Below, piece by piece: positions 36,525-45,851 of a stretch of DNA of 64,000 nucleotides; positions within the stretch are counted from its first letter, which is position 1; each line of letters starts with the position of its first letter. The position numbers and the translations under genes were made by a program. A model generated the notes under the pieces. That model made no database searches and had not been told where the DNA came from. It saw nothing but the letters and a program-made list of their open reading frames with translations. The stretch is from Longibacter salinarum (GTDB taxonomy: Bacteria; Bacteroidota; Rhodothermia; Rhodothermales; Salinibacteraceae), in the NCBI RefSeq assembly GCF_002554795.1, contig NZ_PDEQ01000001.1:806001-870000 (forward strand). Direction: 5' to 3'.

Positions 36525-38864
36525 TTAGTTCTCCTCGTCGACTCGCACTCGATCCTCTTCCCCACTCGGCAACAGACCCGGTAGCAGGTATCCAGCAAGC
36601 AGCAGCACGATACCGAACCCAAGGAAGATGAAGATGCGAGCAGCCGGGGACAGAGCGGAGAGATCCAGGAGAAACAGTTTCGCTACGACGAGCAAGAGCG
36701 TCGCGAACCCGGCATACTGCACCTCTGAGCGATTGGACACCGTTCCGAAAATGATGCCGACCATCGCGGTCGCCCCCCATATCGACGATACGATTCCGGC
36801 CCCGCCTCCGAAGCCGTCAACCACGTGAGCGGTCCACACGAGCCACAGAACCAGTGTCCCAAGCCGGTAGACTGCCGCTACGACCTCGGGGCGACTCCAT
36901 ACCGCTACGCTGACGAACAGACCCACCACAGCGAACTGAACGATGGCCGTCTCGAGTGTCATCGTGCCCATACCCGATGCCCAGATCTCCGTCGCGAACG
37001 ACATCGAGACGAGTAGAAAGAGCCCGTGGCTGACCCAACCGACCGTTCGTCGTACCGGAGACAGCACGGTTCCATTCACAAGCTTTGGAACGCGGGCGAT
37101 CGCAAACAGCGTTGTCGCGTGCAGCGCCCAGATGAAGCGCGTCCAGGTCAGTGCGTGGCTTGGCTCGCCGATCATGTGCCACGTCCATGCTGCAAGAAGT
37201 GAATTGGCCCCAACGAAATAAACGCGTCGGACCGAACGAGACCGCACAAGAAATGCGCTACCGAACATCAGCACAGCGACAATTAAGCGACCCGTCATTG
37301 TCGAAAGGTCACTCTCTATGCGCGGGAGATCCACTTGAAACGACTCGACAGCGACGAGGAGGAAAAGGATGTGGCCAACCGTACGGAGCGCCCGAGGGGC
37401 CCCTCGGCGAGCGATCGCGAAATGTCCTGCCGCCTGAACAGCCAGGAGAACGGTGATGTATGGTCCGTCTACCGCTGTTCCAATAGACGCTGTCACAAGT
37501 AGAGACGCAAGCACGGCATAAACGGTACGTTCTAATTCGAGCGCCATTCGGCTCGCCCACTCGCTCCCCAGTGCGTACATGACTGCGAGGACAAGCATGA
37601 GGAAAGCAGCGGCCCCTTCGCCTAGATCCCAGTTCGCGACCGTTATAACCACAAACAGCGTCGGCGTGACCGTGGATGCAAAAATGATCCCGGTCTTCGT
37701 CCAGAGACTACGTGTCGTCTCCTCGGCTCCCTCCTCCGTGGTACGATTCTCAACCTGGGACTGGACCCACGCGGGCAATCGAGACATCCACCGTTCTCGT
37801 AGCGCACCAGCGCGTACAATTTGGTACGCGAGAGGAATCACGGCCGATGCTAGCCAGGCGGCAACCGCACTCACCTGAATTGACACCCGGTCCACGTCCG
37901 TGGCATCGCCGGTGCCGACGAACGAGAGCGTAGAGACCCACGCGACCAGCGTGACGAGCCACATGCCTCCGATGGAGGTGTACAGCATCGTAATCCAGCC
38001 GCGTAACCAAAAGAGCGACGTGGTCAAGACAAGCACGACGAGAGCGTACCCGACGAGACCCGGCACCGAACCGGCATCCGTGTAGAGCACGAAGGGCGTC
38101 GCGTAGGCGCCCAACGAGCCGATGACCGCCATGATCGGCTCCTCCTGCCGCACGGCCACCCCGAACGTCCCAAGGGTCACAATGACCATCAGGGCGAACG
38201 CCGCCGGGTAGCCAGCCAGGCCGTAGAGCTGATAGGCGCTGAAGATGGAAACGTAAAGCGTAGCAGAGCTCCCGCCCAGAAGGACTTGGCCGAACCGCGG
38301 GCGCTCGTCATACAGCCGAAGCCCAGCATACAGCAAGCTCACACCGAGTCCGCCGCCGAAGGCGATACGAATAATCGGGCCGAGCCAGTTCTGCTCCACC
38401 GCGTAGCGAAAAAGAAAGGCAAGGCCGAAAAGCAGTAGCGCGATTCCGATGCGGCTGAGCCAATCCTCTGTTGTCGCTCCGAGCACGGTCTTCAGCCACC
38501 CACCCGCACGGCCGGGGAGAGCGGTCCCCATCCGGCGGGACGACGTTGCCTCTCGCGAGCCGCCCTTGCCAAACCGATCGCTATCCGCACGTTCCGCCTC
38601 GGCTTCGCCCTCTACCGTCCGTGACGACCCACCGGTGGCGGATTCACTTGACTTGAGCTCGGCTGGAGACGTGGAGGCACGTCCCGCCTGTTCTTCCGAT
38701 AGCACATCGTTCTCCGGTTCAGACGATGACGTGCGCGAGCCAATCTCACGTTCGATGCGGAGGACCGCGTCGAATAATTTGTCGACGCGTTGCTCCAACC
38801 GATCAACTCGGTCGCCGAGGTCCGGATTATCGTTCTTGCGCGGTGAGGTCTCGTCCGGTGGCAC
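36525..38864 (-). CDS. DUF2339 family polytopic membrane protein
   Basis: A 779 aa protein with a short N-terminal coiled coil (LGDRVDRLEQRVDKLFDAVL), a polar acidic linker and then some 20 or more hydrophobic segments, with the FGGGLGVSLLYAGLRLYDERPRFGQVLLG pattern (shown in part) typical of DUF2339. Function is unassigned; such proteins are found in many Bacteroidota. The gene is 47 bp downstream of gpmI. Its stop codon TAA is directly followed by the TA of repeat copy 1. Confidence 0.85.
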   Translation of the reverse strand: MPPDETSPRKNDNPDLGDRVDRLEQRVDKLFDAVLRIEREIGSRTSSSEPENDVLSEEQAGRASTSPAELKSSESATGGSSRTVEGEAEAERADSDRFGKGGSREATSSRRMGTALPGRAGGWLKTVLGATTEDWLSRIGIALLLFGLAFLFRYAVEQNWLGPIIRIAFGGGLGVSLLYAGLRLYDERPRFGQVLLGGSSATLYVSIFSAYQLYGLAGYPAAFALMVIVTLGTFGVAVRQEEPIMAVIGSLGAYATPFVLYTDAGSVPGLVGYALVVLVLTTSLFWLRGWITMLYTSIGGMWLVTLVAWVSTLSFVGTGDATDVDRVSIQVSAVAAWLASAVIPLAYQIVRAGALRERWMSRLPAWVQSQVENRTTEEGAEETTRSLWTKTGIIFASTVTPTLFVVITVANWDLGEGAAAFLMLVLAVMYALGSEWASRMALELERTVYAVLASLLVTASIGTAVDGPYITVLLAVQAAGHFAIARRGAPRALRTVGHILFLLVAVESFQVDLPRIESDLSTMTGRLIVAVLMFGSAFLVRSRSVRRVYFVGANSLLAAWTWHMIGEPSHALTWTRFIWALHATTLFAIARVPKLVNGTVLSPVRRTVGWVSHGLFLLVSMSFATEIWASGMGTMTLETAIVQFAVVGLFVSVAVWSRPEVVAAVYRLGTLVLWLVWTAHVVDGFGGGAGIVSSIWGATAMVGIIFGTVSNRSEVQYAGFATLLLVVAKLFLLDLSALSPAARIFIFLGFGIVLLLAGYLLPGLLPSGEEDRVRVDEEN

Positions 38865-38911
38865 ACTTTTATGCTTCGATTGCGGGTCACGTGCGATCGG
38901 GCGGCACCAGG

Positions 38912-40444
38912 CTAGAGGTCAACCAACACGTCGCCATCCATAGCCTCCGGCGCTTCGACACCGAGCATTGCCAGAATCGTCGGCGCGACATCTCCGAGCT
39001 TCCCGTCCCGTACCGGCCCCTGTACGTCGTCATGAATCACGATGTGCGGGACAAGTGACGTGGTATGCGCTGTGTGCGGGGACCCGTCCGGATTGCGCAG
39101 CTTGTCTGCGTTTCCATGGTCCGCGATGATGCTGACGGAGTATCCCTCCTCGCGGGCCGTATCGACGACCTCTCGTGCCGCCTCATCCACGGCCTCACAC
39201 GCCTGCACCGCCGCTTCGAAATCACCCGTGTGGCCCACCATGTCCGGGTTCGCAAAGTTGAGAACGACGAGATTGTATGCCTCATCCCCAATCGCTGCGC
39301 ACGTGCGTGCAGCGACTTCGGGCGCACTCATCTCGGGCTGCAGGTCATACGTCGCAACCTGTGGTGACGGAATCAGAAGCCGATCTTCTCCTAGAAAGGG
39401 CTCTTCTCGTCCCCCACTGAAGAAGTAGGTCACGTGTGCATACTTCTCCGTCTCAGCAACGCGCAGTTGCCGGCCTCCATTTCGGCTGATGACCTCCCCG
39501 AGGGTATCCTCAAGGTTCAGTTTATCGAATGCGACGGGTACATCGAAGTCATCGTCATACGGTGTCATCGTGGCGTAGTACAGATCGTCGATCGGCTCAC
39601 GCTCGAAGCCGTCGAAGTCTGTCTCCGTGAAGGCACGCGTTAGCTGTCGCGCACGGTCTGCACGGAAGTTGAAGAAGATGATCGCGTCCCCGTCCTGTAC
39701 GCGTCCACCTCCGTCAACATTCATCTTGACGGGCTCGACGAACTCGTCTGTGACGTCATCATCGTAGCTCGCCTGCAGGGCATCGACGGGATCATCAAAT
39801 GCTTCTCCTTTGCCGTCGACCAGCAGGCGATACGCTTTCTCCGTTCGCTCCCACCGATTATCCCGATCCATTGCATAGTACCGTCCCACAATGGAGGCGA
39901 TACGTCCAATACCGATCTCCTCAGCCTTCTCCTGAAACTCGCGCACGTAGCCGACGCCGCCGGTTGGGCTCGTATCACGCCCATCGGTAAAGGCATGAAC
40001 ATTCACGTCGTCGGAATCCACTCCCTGGTTCTGGGCGAGTTGAAGGAGGCCGTACACGTGCTCGAGCGTCGCATGCACGCCTCCATCGGAGAAGCATCCC
40101 ATGAAGTGGAGGGCTCCACCGGTTTCCTTGACGTGATCCGTCGCGTCAACGAGCGCCTCGTTCTCGAAAAAGGATCCATCCTCGATCGCTTTCGAGATGC
40201 GTAGGATTTCCTGGTAGACGATACGACCAGCGCCGAGATTTGTATGCCCTACCTCCGAGTTACCCATTTGCCCTTCTGGAAGCCCGACGTCCGGACCGGA
40301 CGCGCGGAGGATGCCGTTGGGAAAGCGCTCCATCGCGTCATCCATGAACGGCGTGTCCGCCGCATGAATTGCACTAACAGATGGGTCTTCGGCAAGACCC
40401 CATCCATCCAGAATAATCAGAATGTGCTTTTGGGTCCCGTCCAT
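38912..40444 (-). CDS. gpmI: 2,3-bisphosphoglycerate-independent phosphoglycerate mutase
   Basis: A 510 aa manganese enzyme interconverting 3- and 2-phosphoglycerate in glycolysis/gluconeogenesis. LIILDGWG (metal ligand D13) opens the protein; the phosphoryl-acceptor serine is S63 in MGNSEVGHTNLGAG; later DGRDTSPTGG, FNFRADRARQLTRAF, ADHGNADKL and HTTSLVPHI give the remaining metal-binding segments. Start at ATG 40444; a longer frame to 40492 is not conserved. The stop is 47 bp from DUF2339, and nth lies 111 bp upstream, so the three genes may be one transcript. Confidence 0.97.
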   Translation of the reverse strand: MDGTQKHILIILDGWGLAEDPSVSAIHAADTPFMDDAMERFPNGILRASGPDVGLPEGQMGNSEVGHTNLGAGRIVYQEILRISKAIEDGSFFENEALVDATDHVKETGGALHFMGCFSDGGVHATLEHVYGLLQLAQNQGVDSDDVNVHAFTDGRDTSPTGGVGYVREFQEKAEEIGIGRIASIVGRYYAMDRDNRWERTEKAYRLLVDGKGEAFDDPVDALQASYDDDVTDEFVEPVKMNVDGGGRVQDGDAIIFFNFRADRARQLTRAFTETDFDGFEREPIDDLYYATMTPYDDDFDVPVAFDKLNLEDTLGEVISRNGGRQLRVAETEKYAHVTYFFSGGREEPFLGEDRLLIPSPQVATYDLQPEMSAPEVAARTCAAIGDEAYNLVVLNFANPDMVGHTGDFEAAVQACEAVDEAAREVVDTAREEGYSVSIIADHGNADKLRNPDGSPHTAHTTSLVPHIVIHDDVQGPVRDGKLGDVAPTILAMLGVEAPEAMDGDVLVDL

Positions 40445-40555
40445 AAAATCAGAGTCGAATCGTGGTAAAAGGTGTATGCGTATTGACGCCACGTACCGCC
40501 ATCACGGCGGCATTTGGCTACTGCGACATGTGCCCGGTCGGATCAGTACGGCACA

Positions 40556-41404
40556 TCATCCATCTACTCGGTAATCCTTCGCCGTTTTGGTCGTTTCACC
40601 GGTTTGCGTCTTGAACACATTCATGGAGCCACAGCGTGGACATGCAACTTGCTCGACGTTATTCCGGTCGACGTGGACGGCCGGGTCGTCAAAATAGTGA
40701 TCGCGCGTTTTGCAGTAGTACGTTCCTTTGTTCTTATCTAGCCCGTCGATCGGGTCTGGTAAGCGCTGCAGACGTTTGTTGTACTTGCAGACCTCAATCA
40801 CCGGACAGGCACCGCACTCTGGGCTTCGCGCGGTACACGTATAGCGGCCATGTAGAATTAGGAGGTGATGTGCGACGCCCCAGTCCTCCTTCGGAATGAC
40901 TCGCTTGAGCTGCCTCTCAACCTTCGCCGGCGTGTCTGCACCCTCTTTGACAAGACCGATCCGGTTCGACACGCGGAATACGTGCGTATCCACCGGAAGC
41001 GCGTCTACATCATACGCAACGTTGGCGACAACCTGAGCGGTTTTTCGTCCCACGCCGGTCAGCGTCTGCAGCTTGGAGACAGACTGCGGAATCTCACCCC
41101 CAAAATTCTCGACGACCTGCCGCCCCATCTTGGCGAGATACTTCGCCTTATTATTTGGAAAGGTAACCGATGCGATATACGGATGAATCTCCTCCGGATC
41201 GGCCTCTGCAAGATCGTGAACGGTCGGAAAGGCTTCGAAGAGATCCGGCGTCACCTTGTTGACGCGGGCATCCGTGCATTGCGCCGACAGGATGACGGCC
41301 ACGAGCAGTTCGTACGGATTTCCGTGATCGAGTTCGGTTTCAGGTGTGTCAATCGTCGACTTCAGTTGATCCAGCGTAAACTTCGCGCGCTGTCTGCGTC
41401 CCAT
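40556..41404 (-). CDS. nth: Endonuclease III with an extra C-terminal Cys-containing extension
   Basis: A 282 aa bifunctional DNA glycosylase/AP lyase removing oxidised pyrimidines. HhH motif LTGVGRKTAQVV carries the catalytic lysine (K121), and PVDTHV carries D139. The [4Fe-4S] ligands fit C-x6-C-x2-C-x5-C (C190, C197, C200, C206). About 75 residues follow the cluster, including C231 and CPRCG (C255, C258), a short metal-binding-like module not present in the ~211-aa E. coli enzyme. Start is ATG 41404; upstream extension to 41668 is non-conserved. It is divergent from the DUF4105 gene. Confidence 0.95.
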   Translation of the reverse strand: MGRRQRAKFTLDQLKSTIDTPETELDHGNPYELLVAVILSAQCTDARVNKVTPDLFEAFPTVHDLAEADPEEIHPYIASVTFPNNKAKYLAKMGRQVVENFGGEIPQSVSKLQTLTGVGRKTAQVVANVAYDVDALPVDTHVFRVSNRIGLVKEGADTPAKVERQLKRVIPKEDWGVAHHLLILHGRYTCTARSPECGACPVIEVCKYNKRLQRLPDPIDGLDKNKGTYYCKTRDHYFDDPAVHVDRNNVEQVACPRCGSMNVFKTQTGETTKTAKDYRVDG

Positions 41405-41576
41405 GCGGTGAGATCGTGGCAAGCGGATGAAAGAAACGGGGGCAAAACGGAGATGGCGCCGTCCGGGCGTTTTCAACTGAACCTCTGCGCGTGATTGCTC
41501 GTCTACACACGACACGGAGAGCGGAGGCACACGCGCTCGGTGAGACCGAGTCGGACCAAGCTCCAATTGCGTTTCT

Positions 41577-42938
41577 GTGTATGCGCCCCCTCGCCCACGG
41601 TTCGTCCCTTTTCTGAAAACAACACTGCTCGTGCGCTCGATTCGCTCTGCGCTTCTTTCTCGTTTCACCCTGCGCTACGCATTCCTTGTCGCCTGTTCTC
41701 TCACCTTCCTGTTTCCAAAACCGGGCAACGCACAGGAGATCCCTAAACTCTCCCCCGATGCGAAAGCATGGATGGTGACGATTTTGCCGGGCGATGCCGT
41801 GTACACCGAGTTCGGCCACAGCGCGATTCGCATCGCAGACCCCGTGCACCAACTCGACCGTCTGTACAATTACGGCACGTTCAACTTCAACGAGCCGTTC
41901 TTCGTGCTGAAGTTCACTTACGGGCAGTTGAACTACATGCTCACGACGGAGCCCTACGGCCCTGCACTTCCCTTTTACAAGCGAGTTGAGCGACCGATTA
42001 TCGAGCAACGTCTGAACCTGACCGCCGGGCAGGTGCAAGATCTGTATGCGTTCCTCGAAGTGAACGCGCGTCCAGAGAATCGCACGTATCGCTACGACTT
42101 TCTTTTCGACAACTGCTCAACGCGTGTCCGAGATGCGCTTGAGAGTGCGGTTGGTCCACTCGTGCAATTTTCGGGAGAGCCCAATCCAGGCAAGAGTTTC
42201 CGACGCCTCCTCGACCCATATGTGGCCGATCGGCGTCTTTTAGACGTCGGCTTCGATCTTGGACTGGGGAAACCGGCGGACCAGATCGCGTCTCCACGCG
42301 AAGCGATGTTCTTGCCCGATTACCTCTTCGAGGCCTTCGAGAATGCCAAAATCATGACGCCGGATGGCCCCGAACCGCTCGTGACAAAGACGGATACGCT
42401 GTTCTGGGTTGACGGCTACGAGGCGACGGAGGCAACCTTCCCCTGGCCTCTCGTCCTCACGTGGGGGCTTCTCGGCGTCGGCGCAGTATGGACGGTCCGG
42501 CAGGCACGCGTATTCGCTCGAGGTCCACGCGACACAGACGTGGGGGCCTGGGGGGACGCTACGCTGTTTGGCATCAGTGGACTTGCCGGACTTATCATCT
42601 GCTTTCTCTGGTTCATCAGCGAGCATCAGGTCACAGACCAAAACTGGAATCTGTTCTGGGCCTGGCCTACGCATCTCGCACTCACTGTGGCGATAGTCCG
42701 CAATGTCCGCCCCCAGTGGATACAGGGGTATACTGCAGTTGCCGCGATCAGCACCGGCCTGCTCGCAGCCGGCTGGTTCTTATGGCCCCAGGATCTCCAC
42801 AACGCCATTTTCCCCATTGCGCTGCTTCTTACTCTGCGGCTGGGATGGTTCGCCTACCGTCTGAGCCCAGAACAATCAACCATTGAACAACCTCCGGAGA
42901 GGTCGGAAACCGTGGAAGCATCCGCTCCGACTCCATAA
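41577..42938 (+). CDS. DUF4105 (Lnb-type N-terminal) membrane protein
   Basis: A 453 aa protein: N-terminal signal/anchor segment (about 25-53), a DUF4105 domain (about 60-250) with VYTEFGHSAIRIADP, LYNYGTFNFNEPFF and DFLFDNCSTRVRDALE, then several C-terminal transmembrane segments (starting WPLVLTWGLLGVGAVW). The domain is shared with lacto-N-biosidase N-termini and many Bacteroidota proteins; it is predicted to be extracytoplasmic with a conserved His/Asn/Cys motif but its activity is not established. The start is uncertain: GTG 41577 gives this length, GTG 41631 would shorten it. A shared terminator lies 41 bp after the stop. Confidence 0.85.
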   Translation: MYAPPRPRFVPFLKTTLLVRSIRSALLSRFTLRYAFLVACSLTFLFPKPGNAQEIPKLSPDAKAWMVTILPGDAVYTEFGHSAIRIADPVHQLDRLYNYGTFNFNEPFFVLKFTYGQLNYMLTTEPYGPALPFYKRVERPIIEQRLNLTAGQVQDLYAFLEVNARPENRTYRYDFLFDNCSTRVRDALESAVGPLVQFSGEPNPGKSFRRLLDPYVADRRLLDVGFDLGLGKPADQIASPREAMFLPDYLFEAFENAKIMTPDGPEPLVTKTDTLFWVDGYEATEATFPWPLVLTWGLLGVGAVWTVRQARVFARGPRDTDVGAWGDATLFGISGLAGLIICFLWFISEHQVTDQNWNLFWAWPTHLALTVAIVRNVRPQWIQGYTAVAAISTGLLAAGWFLWPQDLHNAIFPIALLLTLRLGWFAYRLSPEQSTIEQPPERSETVEASAPTP

Positions 42939-42972
42939 CTGCCCCCCTGAATCGAACCGAGGGGGGACAAAT

Positions 42973-43013
42973 AAAAAAACGAGGACCTACCGCGGAGGTA
43001 GGTCCTCGTTTCA
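42973..43013. terminator. Bidirectional terminator between DUF4105 gene and pseudokinase gene
   Basis: Perfect 13-bp stem 42979-42991 / 42997-43009 with a 5-nt loop. On the minus strand it is followed by seven T; on the plus strand by a weaker T-rich stretch. It closes two convergent genes. Confidence 0.93.
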
Positions 43014-43050
43014 TTGTTTGATCCCGGACCGCTGGTCCAGGCACGATGGC

Positions 43051-45336
43051 TTAGTCCTGGAGACGGAACTGAATCCAGACGGCTGTTCGCGACGGTACGG
43101 GTTTACCGTCGACCTTCGCCGGGATGAAGGTTGCGTCTTCCACAACGCGCAGTGCCTCATCATCAATGGCACTGCTCACTCCACGCGTGACCTTAGCCTC
43201 ACGGACGGTACCATCCGCATTCACGACGGCCTGCATGTAGACACGGCCTTCGACGCCCCGCCGTGCAGCCGAGGAAGGATAACGCACTTCTTTGTGAAGG
43301 GCCTCAAGTCCTCCCTTCACCGTTGCTTCCTCATCGACCACCGTGTAGATGTCGCCTTCCTTCATATTTTCGCGGCGTTGCTGCTCTTTTTGCCGCTTGG
43401 CCTGAGCGAGTTGGATCGCTTCGAGTTCGCTCTTGGCCTTCTCCAGCTGTTCCTGGGCATACGTATCGCCTTCTTTCGCTTCCAGTGCGCGCCGGTAGAG
43501 GGCGACAGCATCTTCGTAGCTGCCTTCCTGAAACGCGACATCGCCCTGGGCGCGATAGCGCTCGTACGCCGACTGATTCTCACGCTGTGTCTGGAGCAGA
43601 CTGTCGGCCTGAGCAATCAAGTCCATCACTTCATCGGTCGTCTGCGCGTCCGACGCCTGCTCAAATGCCGACTTCGCCTGCGCATACTCTTCGCGGCTCA
43701 TGTAATCGCGACCGCGCTGCATGGCTCGACGATAGATCGTCTGAGCACGCGCCTGCTGGGCCTGCTGCTGCTGGCGGACGATCGCATCGAGGTCCTCATC
43801 GCTTCCGCCGCCCGAGCGGAGTTCGGCGATGACCTGATCCTGCCGCTGCTCTGCGCGGTTGATCCGGCGCTGAACAGACTCCTGGTCCCGGATGTCCATA
43901 GCCGAGTAGTAACTCGACGTGGCTTGCGAATACATCTGGAGCGCATCACGCATGTCTCCCGAGGCGTACGCCGCATCGGCTTCAGCCATCAGCGAATCGC
44001 CTTCGGTGACGCGAGTCGTGAAAGCCTGCTGCCCCCCGGATCCCATCATCTGGTCAATTTGCCGCAGTCGCTGTTGCGCGAACGCGTCGTCCGTCCGGAC
44101 GTCAAGCGCCTGACTGTACGCCTGGCGGGCGGCATCGTAGTTTTCAGCTTCATACAGCGAGTCGGCCCGCGTACGAAATTCCTCGTACGAGCCGTCGCTT
44201 CCTCCGGCAAAAACGAAGTACCCGACGCCGCCGAGCAAGAGGAGAACAATAGGGAGCCCAACGAGGAGCGCGGTGTTCGAGGATTCTTTCTTCTTCCGGC
44301 TTGATCGACTGCTGCGGGAACGGGTCCGCGCGGGACGCTCACGACCTCCGGTTGACAGAACTTCAACCTCACCGGTTGCAGGACCTGACGACTTCGATTC
44401 GGCCTCTTCCTGTTCGAGTTCAGACGGAATAATCGAGTAGCCACTCTCTGTCCCGTCGTAGCGCGTCGAGGACTCCTTCAACGCTTTCGACAGCGCCTCT
44501 GCCGACTGCAGACGCTTCGACGGATCCACTTCGAGGGCATCGATGAGGGCTTCACGTACGCCAGGGGCACTGAACGCATCAGCATCCTGAATCAGGTCGG
44601 CCAGGGGGTCATCTCCTTCGAGGCGATCGCTCGCGTCCGGAAGTTCGCGACCCGTCACCATGTAGCAAATGGTCGCCGCGGCTGCATACACATCCGTCCA
44701 CGGTCCCTGGTTGCCACGCGGCGTATACTGTTCGATTGCCGACGTCCCCTGCTGGACGAGAGCCGACAACTCGCCACCCTGACGGGCCAGCTGAATGTAG
44801 GCGCCACGGAAACCCGTTAGCAGAACGGCTCCGTCCTGACATAGCCGTACCGTTTCCGGGGATACGCCGCCGTGATAAAGTCCGTTATCGTGGGCAACCT
44901 GGAGCGCCTCCAGGATTGGCACCATGATCGTCAGTGCCGCCTTCTCCGACAACGTCCCCTTACTTTCGAGACCTTTTCGGAGAGACATGCTCTGCTTGTG
45001 CGGGCGAGCTCGGTACACTGTACCGTTTGCCTCGAACACCTTGTAGCCCGAGGGGAGGGCATCGTGATCGAGTTGGCTAAGGACGCTCGACTCCTTCTGG
45101 AAGTACTCCATTCCCGACTGAAAGAGCTGCGACTCCTTGTCGCCCCCCTTGATGTCGATCGAGGTTTTCCCCGACTCGCGTTCCACGAGATGGACGGGAA
45201 AGAATTCGCGGATGACGGTCGCCGTTTCCGAGTCGACCGTCTCTCCCAGATACTTGATGTCGAACGGCCCGGGATCGCCCAGTGTACGCTTAATGGTGTA
45301 CTGCTTATTCAGTACCGTTAGCGGGGCCAGTTCCAT
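43051..45336 (-). CDS. Membrane pseudokinase fused to TPR/coiled-coil region and TonB C-terminal domain
   Basis: A 761 aa protein. Residues 10-290 resemble bacterial serine/threonine kinases of the VAIKEYFP/HRDIKPEN type, with GPWTDVYAAAATICYMVTG retaining the late-lobe motif, but the three catalytic motifs are changed: the lysine position is R43 (VIREFF), the HRD-type loop is HGGVSPET (155-162, no Asp) and the DFG is TGF (174-176). Hence it is probably a pseudokinase. A Ser/Arg-rich linker precedes one transmembrane segment (about 355-377); 385-670 is a helical TPR/coiled-coil region (for example ALEVAKEGDTYAQEQLEKAK-like repeats); the last ~80 residues form a TonB-type domain (RYPSSAARRGVEGRVYM, VNADGTVREAKVTRG). 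Start is ATG 45336. Stand-alone, with tRNA genes upstream. Confidence 0.85.
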   Translation of the reverse strand: MELAPLTVLNKQYTIKRTLGDPGPFDIKYLGETVDSETATVIREFFPVHLVERESGKTSIDIKGGDKESQLFQSGMEYFQKESSVLSQLDHDALPSGYKVFEANGTVYRARPHKQSMSLRKGLESKGTLSEKAALTIMVPILEALQVAHDNGLYHGGVSPETVRLCQDGAVLLTGFRGAYIQLARQGGELSALVQQGTSAIEQYTPRGNQGPWTDVYAAAATICYMVTGRELPDASDRLEGDDPLADLIQDADAFSAPGVREALIDALEVDPSKRLQSAEALSKALKESSTRYDGTESGYSIIPSELEQEEAESKSSGPATGEVEVLSTGGRERPARTRSRSSRSSRKKKESSNTALLVGLPIVLLLLGGVGYFVFAGGSDGSYEEFRTRADSLYEAENYDAARQAYSQALDVRTDDAFAQQRLRQIDQMMGSGGQQAFTTRVTEGDSLMAEADAAYASGDMRDALQMYSQATSSYYSAMDIRDQESVQRRINRAEQRQDQVIAELRSGGGSDEDLDAIVRQQQQAQQARAQTIYRRAMQRGRDYMSREEYAQAKSAFEQASDAQTTDEVMDLIAQADSLLQTQRENQSAYERYRAQGDVAFQEGSYEDAVALYRRALEAKEGDTYAQEQLEKAKSELEAIQLAQAKRQKEQQRRENMKEGDIYTVVDEEATVKGGLEALHKEVRYPSSAARRGVEGRVYMQAVVNADGTVREAKVTRGVSSAIDDEALRVVEDATFIPAKVDGKPVPSRTAVWIQFRLQD

Positions 45337-45611
45337 GGATAAACGCTCTGAACGTGATTGAGTGGAAAGTCAGGTCCGGCTGCCGCCACGTGGGTGTGGC
45401 GACGTCCGAGATAAGAATTTTAAATACGCTACCGGATGCAGGCAGCGGATGTGATCGTGGGTAGCGGAAGAGTCCGCATACACGATTCAAGAGGCGGCGC
45501 TGCTCGTGCCGGGCGTGAGTGTACGCCAAAAGACGAGCCCACTTTGCGCCAATACTGCGCAGGAGGTGAGGAACATCTTTGTACCAATGTAACATCCGTG
45601 ACGAAAAGGAC
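45337..45611. other. Upstream region of the pseudokinase gene
   Basis: About 275 bp with only short shadow frames. It should contain the promoter of the minus-strand pseudokinase gene. An A/T-rich stretch around 45410-45425 (GAATTTTAAATACGC-like) is the best candidate for a promoter, but no boxes were assigned. Confidence 0.4.
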
Positions 45612-45648
45612 AAAGAAAAGGCCCCGATAGCGGCGCCATCGGGGCCTT
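45612..45648 (-). terminator. Rho-independent terminator after the tRNA pair
   Basis: Perfect 11-bp stem 45618-45628 / 45638-45648 (AAGGCCCCGAT type) followed by T-rich sequence on the minus strand. It ends the tRNA-Glu/tRNA-His transcript. Confidence 0.9.
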
Positions 45649-45667
45649 CCAAGAAATTTAAAACTTG

Positions 45668-45742
45668 TACCGCGTACGGGATTCGAACCCGTGTTACCGC
45701 CGTGAAAGGGCGGCGTCCTAGACCAGACTAGACGAACGCGGC
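45668..45742 (-). tRNA. tRNA-Glu (anticodon TTC)
   Basis: Full cloverleaf on the minus strand: anticodon stem-loop CCGCC CTTTCAC GGCGG, T arm ACGGG TTCGAAT CCCGT and an acceptor GCCGCGT/ACGCGGT. The first acceptor pair is G1-U72 (wobble). The discriminator is A and CCA is not encoded. It shares a transcript with the tRNA-His gene upstream and is followed by the terminator at 45612-45648. Confidence 0.96.
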
Positions 45743-45776
45743 AGGTAAAAACTGCTCCTCTATGTACTTTCTTCGG

Positions 45777-45850
45777 GGTGACCGGAGGGATTCGAACCCT
45801 CGGCCTCCAGGACCACAACCTGGCGCTCTAACCGACTGAGCTACGATCAC
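45777..45850 (-). tRNA. tRNA-His (anticodon GTG)
   Basis: Minus-strand cloverleaf with acceptor GTGATCG/CGGTCAC, anticodon stem-loop CCAGG TTGTGGT CCTGG and T arm GAGGG TTCGAAT CCCTC. The base at 45851 would be G-1 and the discriminator C73 is at 45777, the special extra pair of tRNA-His. CCA not encoded. 34 bp separate it from tRNA-Glu. Confidence 0.96.
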
Positions 45851-45851
45851 C

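Noticed and set aside
42883-44304. 473-aa plus-strand frame opposite the pseudokinase gene
   Set aside because: No recognisable motifs; it crosses the strong terminator at 42973-43013 and runs antisense to a gene with clear domains.
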